DNA from: Protostelium mycophagum
Lineage: Eukaryota; Evosea; Variosea; Protosteliida; Protosteliaceae
DNA length: 31,922 nucleotides
Direction: 5' to 3'
Assembly: GCA_002081555.1 (NCBI GenBank)
Contig: MZNV01002403.1
Span: 1-31,922 of the forward strand
A program made the translations under genes and the position numbers. Below the pieces are notes generated by a model, which was not told the origin of the DNA, searched no databases, and was given only the letters and a program-made list of their open reading frames with translations. Below, piece by piece: positions 1-9,202 of this stretch (position 1 is the stretch's first letter; every line of letters starts with the position of its first letter).

Positions 1-369
1 AATTCTGTACTCCTCCAGACCAAGTTACAAGATGATTGACTATTTTGATATAAGATGTTGTGTTTGCATTATTTCAAGTGCAGCAAGTAACATGCTAGTC
101 TTGTCTTGGGATGACTTCAAGTCGATTTTCTTAGTTGAGTTTGATCTAATCTTTAATCATGCCTAAGATCTTAATTGATGGAGAATCAATGATTTTCTGC
201 AATCTCTTCATTTCCGTCTCTAATGGGCAATTCTGTGTTTTCCTGTAGAAGCCATTGTTTTCTCAAGAATTCTGTATCCCATGTCAAACTAACACAAACT
301 GACATTTTTTGATAGCCTGTTGAGCGTTCGGCACGCACCAGAAAGACATTTTTATCAGCAGAGGACAAC
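1..369. other. Left-edge noncoding stretch
   Basis: I see no convincing gene here. An open frame on the minus strand from about 431 to 186 crosses the start of the next gene and shows no recognisable motif, so I treat it as a shadow. The last part must hold the promoter and 5' UTR of the secreted-protein gene that begins at 370. The 3' end of a gene lying mostly outside the window cannot be excluded. Confidence 0.4.
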
Positions 370-1983
370 ATGCAACTCAGGAACCTCATCATCCTCTCTT
401 TGATCTGCTTCTGCGAGAGTTGGATCGTCATTCAACGATTCAGTGATGCATCTTGCACTGCGACCCCGACTACCTCTTTATTTCCGGCAGATACAAGTGG
501 GCGGTGCAGCTCTTTCAACATTGGGGACAACTTTGGTTTTTCAAAGGCTGTGACCTCAAACGGAGCCGTTTCTGTGAGTTTCTGCAGCGATGCGGCCTGT
601 TCCGACTGCCAAGAGAGTCTTTCTCTCACTCCAGGCTTGTGAGTCCTCGTCGAAAAGTCATGATGATTCATTATGATGCAGGTGTCAACAGGACGGTTCT
701 GGCGGGAGATACACTTGGGATGGAAGTTTCAATGCAGCCGTTCCGGAGAACACTTATGCTGAAGTAGAGAGTTCTGATCCTCTGTGCAATTACCCAACAT
801 CGATCACGGTGTGTAATTTAGACGAAAAAATAAATTCCTCACGGGACCGTGCGCCAAGACTAAAAATAGACAGCTGAAGAACATCGGATGCAAAGTCCAA
901 GATGGAAGCTCATCGGTATCTACATCTCTTAATGCAACTGGAGTGACACGTTCTTTCTATGCTTCAAACACGAACTGTGCTTCAGCGAGTTCATCGTCCT
1001 CCTTCCAATCGTGAGGAAACGATCTTCTAAACTCAAAAATCATCTTTCACTCTGACCGTTTTATTTAGTTTCAACTCCTGCTCATCTGGCTCCATCTTGT
1101 TCTCAAAATCACTAGTGACGTCATCATCCCAGATCTACAACGCGGCGGCCAGCCAATGGATTTTGGTGGATACTTATATCAAGACGAACTGCACCGGGGA
1201 GCCTTCTTACACTAACGCACTCCCTCTATCTGCACCGGGACAATGTGCGAGATTTGTGGTCGGCGAAGTCAGCGGATTCGTCATCAGCGGCGTTGTAGAC
1301 GGTGTTCTGAACGTAACAATATGTAAAGACGCCAGCTGCTCCAAGTGTGGCCCGACAAAATATATTGCAAAGGCACAGTGAGTACGTGAACCATGGGAAA
1401 AATTGACTGGTTGTAGATGTAAGATAAAGGACAGAGCCAGCCCATATTTTTGGGACGGAGTCATCTACAACGACCTCCCTAAAACAGGTGTCGCTTCCGT
1501 CGACTATTTCGAGATCAACTGTACACATCCCGCCAGTGTGATGGTGAGTGACGTCATCATCCTCCGGTAACCTCTTAACCCCCTCAGTACATCAGACCGA
1601 CATGCTACATCACCGGGACTTCCTCCTTTCGTTTCAACAAAAACGAAACTGGGTTCTATCTGTCGACATATCTTAACTCTTACCGATGCATGGGCAAAAG
1701 TGTCGACACGGGCTACAAACAGTGAGACTTTCACACCAGGATAATGCTGACTTTGTACAGGTTTGGAGTCTGCGGATTCACTTCAAAGTACTTTCCGATG
1801 GGGGAGTTGAACGGCTACACCTCTATGACGTCTACAACGGGAGATATCCATGGAAATCCTGCGGCAAAGGTGGACAATGGCAGCGAAAAAATGCAACAGC
1901 CAGCGGCACTTTTGGCGGGAAATCATGCTGCTATTTTTAGACCCTTGGCGGTGTTGGTCCTCCTTTGTGCATTCACAATGTAA
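370..1983 (+). CDS. Secreted cysteine-rich protein with two internal repeats, probably GPI-anchored
   Basis: The family is not recognised. Seven exons give a protein of about 430 residues. It opens with a hydrophobic signal sequence (MQLRNLIILSLICFC) and ends in a hydrophobic tail (LAVLVLLCAFTM) with no cytoplasmic residues after it, as expected of a GPI-anchor signal. Two tandem units of about 170 residues follow each other. Each begins with six cysteines spaced C-x16/17-C-x25-C-x4-C-x2-C-x10-C, followed by a WDG motif and a second cysteine pair. Introns fall at matching codons in both units: just before the sixth cysteine, six residues before a later cysteine, and before FNSC/FGVC. The gene therefore grew by duplicating a multi-exon block. 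Introns lie at about 639-681, 809-873, 1012-1068, 1380-1420, 1544-1587 and 1723-1760. AATAAA overlaps the stop codon. It likely acts at the cell surface; its ligand is unknown. The secreted gene at 29616 carries the same cysteine spacing. Confidence 0.75.
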
Positions 1984-2109
1984 TAAAAATAGATTTGGTT
2001 GAGAACAGACTTTATTCTATTTTCATCAAATGCCCGTCTCCGGATGAGCCATTCTTTACATCGAGAAGGTCCAAGTTGCCGAATAAATTACTCCACATTC
2101 TGCAGATTC

Positions 2110-3373
2110 TTAATCATGTCCAAGCCATCGGATGATTCTGCGTGTATCGTGAATAATGTCCCAAACAGAGAAGTCCATCTCTGGTTGTGGAATTTTTGAC
2201 ATGTGATATGTTGAATAATCTTCGAAGATCTCTTCTGATTGTTCATCGTCCTCGCTCCGGGTGTCTTCCGCGCTGACATCGGGAGAGTTCGTAACCTGGG
2301 GGAACATAGAGGGGGGTGAGCAGTTGATCCACTTGTCAATGACCAGTCTGATCAGTGCGTTGAAATTGAAATCATTTGGTGTCTGCATTTCTTCATACTT
2401 GGTCTGTACTTTTGGAGCTCCAATTCTGTACTCTACAAAAGCCCACTCGGACTCCCCACCTTTGAGATATGATGTCTATGATTTTTAATCATTAAAAATG
2501 AGAAATCTAATTTAATTTGGGGGAATTCACAATCACTGACCTGTCTTCGCAGTTTTGTACCCTTATAGGCCGCGTAGTGGTATCTTCTTAGCATGGTCTT
2601 TCCAACTTTCAGAGCTCCTCTGCTAGGCTTCCAAAAGAGCCCGTCTATATTCCCGGAAGGAAGAAACTTGCCCTTAAAGAGGTAACAGTAGGGGAAAGAA
2701 GAACCATATCCACCTGAAAAATGCTGAGTTTGGAGGCTGAGATGAGAAACCCACCAACTACCACCGCACGGTCCTCCTTGTATAAAGACAAATCCGTGGG
2801 CTCATGCTTCGAGACAGTGTGGAGGACCTCCTCTACAAAATCATTCCACTCTTTGTGCTCCCAAGTCATCGTATCATGGTGGATGAAGTCTTTGTACTTG
2901 TGAAAAAGGGAGTAGGTGAGCCCTTGAGTGTATCCAACTTCTTGCTGCATCGTGTAATGTGTCGGCCAATTGACCGTGCCAGATGTCATAGAGACCGATG
3001 TGAGAAAACCACCAGGAAATTTGATGGGAATCTTCAAAACCGGTACGTTTCGAGCGTATTCAGATTCCATACTGGTTTGAAGAATAGAATACGCTTGTTA
3101 ACGTGGCAGTCGCAGTCTGTTAACGACGGAGAATTCTTTGCGTAGCAACAACAATTGTAGATCCAGACAGAGGGAAGACAGAGAACACTGTAGACGCATT
3201 CCCGACAACCTCGACAACGGACCGTGCGATTTTCGGATATTACCGTGACAGATGAGAGACCCACGCCAGTGTACGTCACGAGAAATAATAGAAAGATAAT
3301 ATCGAGGCGGATTGGTCGTAAACACCTGGATTCTTATGGGTTTCTTGTGCACAGATATCATTTTGAGCTCCAT
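2110..3373 (-). CDS. Unrecognised multi-exon protein with a possible N-terminal membrane segment
   Basis: I do not recognise this protein. The downstream exons are well supported. A frame running from about 3028 to 2110 stays open when three introns are removed: one of about 41 nt ending near 3028, one of about 42 nt ending near 2711, and one of about 65 nt ending near 2478. It encodes a stretch containing YSLFHKYKDF, WNDFVEEVLHTVSKHEP, VVVGGYGSSFPYCYLFKGKF, KGGESEWAFVEYRIGAPK and an acidic C-terminus ending in RRIIRWLGHD. Upstream, one frame has a hydrophobic run (IIFLLFLVTYTGVG) followed by a cysteine-rich region (CRGCRECVY, NCCCYAK). I could not connect that region to a clear start codon, so the 5' end is uncertain. 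The ATG at 3373 is only the nearest candidate. A single-pass membrane protein with a cysteine-rich segment is possible but not shown. The stop is at 2110-2112. Confidence 0.45.
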
Positions 3374-3936
3374 TAGACCAAGGTTTTAGTACGAAGGCTT
3401 TCTTCAGAACTATTTGACAGCTCTGACTCATGTGGAGTTATTGACAACCTGCATCGGAACGTGAAACACCCAAAAGAATTACTGTTTCTTATATAATAAT
3501 GATAACCGTGAATTTTGCGTTATCATGCCGTAAAAGCTTACGGTGTTTGAAGAATACTCCAGGTGCTCCTGAGCCTCTCACCTCAGAACAAAATGTTGGG
3601 AAATCTGTGAATCTGTACAGATGGATCTGGTTTAGTCTGGCATATCAAGAGCTTTCCAACCTTTAACCAGAACCATCGACCGGTCACATTCGACAACAAT
3701 GACAAACCCTCTTTACAACCGCCACCCAAAGACTTCACATCATGCTCAGAAAGAAACATGAGGTTCTTCATGACTGCATCAAGTCACAAAAAAGTAACAT
3801 CACTTTGTAGAACATGAGATTTTGGATGCTCATCATGTTCTCTCATCGAATGTGTTCAACAGCACCAGTCGGTTACCAGGTAATTTTTTCGCAAAAAAAG
3901 AGTCCAGATGATTCTTCATTGTCTATAAGATGAGCG
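3374..3936. other. Intergenic region with paired hairpins
   Basis: This is the spacer between the 3' end of the isocitrate dehydrogenase gene and the 5' end of the unrecognised minus-strand gene. It should hold the 5' UTR and promoter of the latter and the 3' UTR of the former. An open frame on the minus strand at 3771-3583 has no motif, and I do not call it a gene. Two adjacent hairpins at 3500-3543 are the only structure that stands out. Confidence 0.45.
3500..3543. repeat. Two back-to-back hairpins
   Basis: The first inverted repeat has arms TGATAAC (3500-3506) and GTTATCA (3519-3525) around a 12-nt loop. The second follows after two bases, with arms CCGTAA (3528-3533) and TTACGG (3538-3543) around AAGC. 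Both are perfect. They lie about 130 nt upstream of the earliest start I can propose for the minus-strand gene at 2110-3373. A regulatory role is speculative. Confidence 0.5.
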
Positions 3937-5494
3937 TTACTCAGACTTTGTGAGCTTGCTGATGACAGCCTCTGTGAATCTCTTGGTTGTGCTGCTTCCT
4001 CCAACATCACGAGTTAAGAACTAAATTTCATCAGTCATACATCCCAGATCGACGACGTCTCACCTTGCCCTCGGCGACTGTCGCTTGGACTGCCTCCTCG
4101 ATGGCGGTGGCGTGTTGGTCCATCTCGAGATATCTCAACATTTCTACTCCAGAGAGGATCAAGGCGGTGGGGTTGGCCTTGTTCTGTCCAGCGATGTCTT
4201 GAGCAGAGTGACGGAGTCCCTGTTGTGTGTTATGAAAAATATTTTTGGCGGGCGTTGTAGATGTGATAAAGAGATGAGAACACTTACAGGCTCGAAGATG
4301 GCAATGCCAGATCCAATGTTGGCACCTGGAATGATACCGGGGCCTCCGACAAGACCACCAGCTACGTTAGCGCAGATGTTTCCGTATAAGTTAGATGTGA
4401 CCATCACATCGAATTGAGAGGGGTGCATGACGAGCTGCATGCAGCAGTTGTCGATGATCATGTCCTTAGACTCAATGGAAGGGTACTTCTCAGCGACAGA
4501 GCGGAAAGTTCTGAGGAAGAGACCGTCGGTGGCCTTTCTAAATGGACATAAGTTTGATCCCGTGAGAAATGATGAAAAAATGAGTCCACTTACTGGATGT
4601 TGGCCTTGTGGACGGCAGTAACTCTCTTTCTGCCCTCATTAAGAGCAAGCTGGAAAGCGTACTCGACAATACGGCGAGAGGAGTACTCTGAAACGATCTT
4701 GAGAGATTGAACAACTCCGGGATCGACTTCTTGTTCGTGTCCGCTGTATTCTGAAAGTCTCATTAAAATTAGAAATTGGGAAATTGAAAATCACCTCCTT
4801 GCATGTTCTCACGAACAATGACCATATCGACCTTGGTGTTGGAGTGACGAGTGTTGATACCGCGGTAGTTCTTGATAGGTACTACATTGGCGAAGAGATC
4901 TGTCGGCGTAAGACGATCATGATTTGATCAAGATTTCAGTTACCAAGATCTTTTCTGAGTTGAACGTTTCTTGAAACAAATCCAGCACCAAGTGGTGTGA
5001 AGTATGATCCTGGAATTGATCAGGATGATTCGAGACTGCAGACTCTGTTTCACAAACCCTTCAATCCAAGACCAGTTCTGGCGAGAGAAGACAAGATCTC
5101 CTTGTATTTCGGGCTGTTATCACCGATTTCGCTTCCCTTGTAGTCGAATCTCTCGAACTCAATAGGGGCCTCTGTAGATATTCAGAGATAGCACAGTTAA
5201 TAGCAATGTATGATGTTACCACAAGATGTGCTCAAGAAATGAATCACTCAATCACTCACCGGCGGCCTGAAAGACACCAACGACTGCATCAGCGATCTCT
5301 GGACCGATACCATCACCAGGCAGAAGGGTAACCTTCTTGGTAGCTCTTCTTGCGCGAACATATGGTGAGATGTTTCTGGACTGAGCGCTCTGAAGAGGCT
5401 TGTTGCATAGGCTGGTGGTCCTGACTCCGCGGTTGAGCTGCATCATCTTGGCTGGCAGATCTCCTCTCCGCCGTTGCCGAGATCGAAAAATCAT
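3937..5494 (-). CDS. NAD-dependent isocitrate dehydrogenase, regulatory-type subunit, mitochondrial
   Basis: This is a subunit of the mitochondrial enzyme that oxidises isocitrate to 2-oxoglutarate with NAD+ in the TCA cycle. The ATG at 5494 opens an arginine-rich, acid-poor leader ([10 protein letters not shown]) typical of mitochondrial import. The family core then follows: [36 protein letters not shown], a MVIVREN-type loop with [35 protein letters not shown] and [19 protein letters not shown]. The region [14 protein letters not shown] replaces the catalytic-type FExVHG motif, and the end reads [10 protein letters not shown]. Both match regulatory subunits such as yeast Idh1 or mammalian beta/gamma. 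The enzyme is a heteromer, so the catalytic subunit must be encoded elsewhere. Seven short introns (about 42-87 nt) interrupt the gene. It stops at 3937-3939 and lies 118 nt from the stop of the cyclase gene, in the same orientation. Confidence 0.93.
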
Positions 5495-5612
5495 GATATC
5501 TTATACGACATTTACACTTGGGTTTTTTCACCTTTTTTCGTATAGTAACAGGTTTATATGGTACAAAATTTCATGGTTCAAATGTTCGATTCAGATTCTC
5601 TACAACTCCCCC

Positions 5613-8459
5613 TCAAAAAACAAATCCCTTGCCGCTGATCAAGAACTTGAAATCATCCTCGACAGACTTGTCCAGCTTGGCCAAGCGGCCTTTGATGAAT
5701 TTAGTCAGCTCCTGATACACGTCATCAAGGTGCTATTTATAGATCATGCCTCACCTCGACCCGCAGTTTTGCGGCGTGCAGCTCTGCGTCTTCGACTTTT
5801 GGTGATTTTTCTTCCGGCAGTTGGGAGCATTGTTGCAGGTTTTGTTCTAATGTCTGAGATGGTCATTTTCACTTCGTTTTTTTGAGGTGGCTCACCTTGT
5901 TTCTCGCCTCCAAGCCGTGAATAATCGCTTGTTTTTTGGCTATAGTAGCTTGATACGATTTCTCCATGACATTCATCTTCTCTGTGTTCTCTTGCTGAAT
6001 CTTCGCCTGCACATTCTTTTCTACGACTCTTCTCGCGGTCAAGATTTTTGCCTCTTTGAGTTTCTTTTGCTCTGCGTTTTCTTTCCTTTTTCTGGTATCT
6101 TTTCTCTCATTTCGTACCGTTTCGATGTCATCTGGTTGTAATGTCATGATGACTGATTCGAATCGAGCATTTAGAGAAGACACTCTCTCGTCCAAATGTT
6201 TATCCTGCAAAAGATCAGTCGTCGTGACAGTTGCGTGTGTTACGCCATATACAGGTTCACAAGACAAATAAATTTAACTCACTTGGATATCGTGTGCCAG
6301 CGTGATGATCTCTTCCTTTTTCATTAATAGATTTGAAAACTGAGAGTAGAGCTTCATGATGGCCTCATCCGCACCAATCCTTTGTGCTGCCTCATTTCTA
6401 TCCTTTGCCTCACTTAATTTATCCTGAAAGTCTGCAGCCAAAGCGCTCAAATCGTGCAGCTGTCCTTCCAGCGTCATGACTTGACTCTGCAGCAACTGAT
6501 TATCGACGATGATCTTGTCCATGTCCATCTGGCCCAATGTGGGGGATTTCTCTTGCTGCTCCGTCCTTTTCAAAGGTGGAAAGTTCCGCAATACGAAACG
6601 TTTGTGTGACAATTGTGTGACCTGATTCAAATGTCATCTTTCTGTCACGTCACTTGTCATGATGGAGTGACATAAACTCACCGAAACATCTCCAGAGATA
6701 TCCCGAAGTGTATTGAGACCCAGGTTCTTGCTAATACACATTTCCTTCACTTGCGCATCTTTTTTGCTCTTTTCCCAGCAGGCACTGGTCACTGAAGATC
6801 ATGTCACGAAAGATTCTTGGGCATCTATACTCACCCACTATTTGGCCTCCTGTGGCAAGTCCTGCAAGCCTCGAGGCTTTATTAACCATCTGGCCGAAAT
6901 AATCCTGTTTGAGAGTTAAGAGGTAAAACATCACGTTCGACCCACCATTCTGCCAGTCACAGGATCTTTCTGGCAGATTGGAACCCCCGTGTGAGCACCC
7001 TTCAATACTTCAGCTCTTAATCATCTCAATTGATTTATATGTGACGCCACGAATAGCACTGTGATGCAATTTAATCTTTTATGTACAGTTGCCACCGTCA
7101 CATACGTGGTTTTAATATTAACCGCATTACGAGATTGGACAATATCGGAGGGAATCACGATGATGCTCACCATGCGGACTCTCAACCCTCTCCACAAACC
7201 TTCTCCATCATCTTCTATTTTGTAAGGAACATCGATGGCTAGAAGCTCTGGCGACCACTCCGCATTGAATAATTCAAACTGGGAATCTAAACAGAAGAGA
7301 ACGGCTTTGTGGGCGTCTGTGAAGGCCACCATAAAACTATCTCCCTCTGTTTTCACTTCGTAACCGCCCCATTTCGCAATGGCTCGCCTCTGTACAGATC
7401 AGCTCACAATGTCCGCACATCATCACACTGACCAGGACAGAGTTGTGTAAGGTTAGGGCTTGAGACATGACAAGAGGATCACGCTCCCAGATGGCGGTGG
7501 AGCTCATGACATCAGAAAAGACGAGTGTGACCATCCCGGTTGGGGGTTCTTCCTGTCTAAGCTTTCCATTCTCACCGATCACAAAACGAAGGCTCATGTC
7601 GTTCGCCTTCGAAGGCATCCTCGACGGCGGTTGCTGTGCGACTTTTTCCCGCAACACTTTGAGATTGTCATTCGCTTCATCAAATTGATGTCTTAGTGCC
7701 AAGTGTTCAGCGGTGAGCCTCTCCAGCTCTCGCACTTTCTCTTCTAAACGCCAAGTGGATTGTTGATGTTCTGCATCTGAGAGATTGGACAGTTGACGCT
7801 GAAAGGCGACGTGAATCTGCTCCTGTTGCGAGTTCTGAGTTCGCAGCTCGTCTATCAATTCTTCTGCTGTTTGGAGGTCCTTCTCACAATTGATGCGTCT
7901 AATGCGTTCAAACTCTATTTCACCAGCCCAGTCCTCTTTAGCTGACACCAGTTGAGTATAGTGTTCGAAATTAATAGTTGACTGTTGTAATTCCAAAGTG
8001 AGGGCTTTTAAGCGACCTTCAACATCTAGCACGTGCTCTTCCGCGTAGAAGGCTTTCTCTTTCTCTGTTCGGGCTAAAGCTTCCAACTCTTTATTAGTTT
8101 CGAGCGCTTTTTGAAGCTGCGCCTATGGGATGATTCAGATGTCAATTGACAGATTGTCATTCACAAACCTCGATGTTTTCTTTCTCTTTGACCAGAGAAT
8201 AATATAGAGGATAGGAGATGGTGTCGCCGCTCATTTTGGCAGGAAGACTTCGACTCGAGAATTCGCTGGCACCTGTGGCAATCCCCATCTGCAGCTTGCG
8301 CAATTTGTCCTGAGTTATCTTTTCTGCCGCTGAACCTGTCGAACGCCTCATCCATTCTGCATTTGGCGTGCCGGGTCCTTTCAGAATTGGTAGCTTGTTA
8401 TCCTGTTTGACAGATGCCAGAATACTGAGGCTCTGAGTGAGATCGAACCTTGATGCCAT
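5613..8459 (-). CDS. Soluble class III adenylyl cyclase flanked by coiled coils
   Basis: This protein of about 780 residues predictably makes cAMP from ATP. I chose the ATG at 8459 (MASRFDLTQSLS), the first in frame. Order: a short N-terminal region; a long coiled coil (about residues 95-270, rich in E, K, Q and L); one complete cyclase homology domain; then about 350 residues of charged coiled coil. The catalytic domain keeps both metal aspartates (VFSDVMSSTAIWE and KTEGDSFMVAF). It also keeps the ATP-specifying Lys and Asp (VKTEGD, GRMDYFGQM) and the transition-state Asn and Arg (NKASRL). With everything in one domain, it could work as a homodimer. The stretches RVRMGAHTGVP and DPVTGRMDYFG resemble fungal Cyr1 and trypanosome cyclases. 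No membrane segment is visible. About nine introns are needed, one of only 22 nt (about 5731-5752). The final exon ends KGFVF at 5613. Regulation through the coiled coils is inferred. Confidence 0.9.
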
Positions 8460-9202
8460 GTTTGAGATGGTGTTGTTGCTCAACGGAAGAGCGAAATTTG
8501 CCTCGCCGTTGCATAAAATGGAAATAAACTCCGATCAAAGGATTACGTAACAGGTGACGCTCATGGAGAATCTGCAACCAAAGTGATTGTACAACATGCT
8601 ATACCACCGATCTTTTTATAATGAGTAAGACGATTTTTTGCTTGTAATCGGCTTGTACACATGGGAAAGATGGCCCTTCAAATTCTTGTCAGCTGAAGGA
8701 TGTTTCGTTCTCATTTTTGTTTTTACTTACGACGAGAGTAGGACCGATACATGGAATAGAACCTCAGCACCTTTATTCTTAAACATCCTCTATATTATAA
8801 CACTGTCGAAAAGGATGTGCAGCGAAACTGGAATTGTTACGAAAAGTCGTAATTATTTTTCAGGCAATCTTTTACGGGTTCAGGGGGCTGTCGCCCGTTT
8901 TTAGACAGGGAGCTCCTCTTCTCTGGTGTCTTCAGGAAGCCTCGAAATATTTCTTTATATATGAAAAATCGTTTCTTTGAATCTTTTGATGAAATCGTAT
9001 TTGTTTTTGTGCGCTTATCTCACCTCTTTGGACTTGGAAACAGCCAAATGGAGGATGACTACACTTGAAGGATGATGCAGTTGATCGGTTTGGAGGCTGA
9101 AATGTGAACTTTGTGAATCTACAACGAGCGATTCACCGAATGAGTGCATTCGACAAGATCCATTAATCAAAAGACAAACTGGGGAAAAGAAAGGCTGACG
9201 AA
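8460..9202. other. Divergent promoter region between cyclase and E1 genes
   Basis: This 743-nt spacer separates two genes transcribed away from each other, so it should contain both promoters and 5' UTRs. I see no gene, RNA or clear repeat. A short stem (ACGGG ... CCCGT) lies near 8874-8900. A TCTACAAC octamer lies about 85 nt before the E1 start codon. Confidence 0.5.

Noticed and set aside
1116-1131. Possible 18-nt intron (gtgacgtcatcatcccag region) in the first gene
   Set aside because: It is 3n long and stop-free, so the frame is open either way. The size is below any intron I can otherwise support here, and the coding reading VTSSSQ is acceptable.
2645-3070. Similarity of the unrecognised minus-strand protein to TMEM43
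   Set aside because: An apparent match (GGFLIS after a W/F-rich stretch) depended on reading through an intron. With the better splice, the sequence becomes GGYGSSFPYC and the resemblance disappears.
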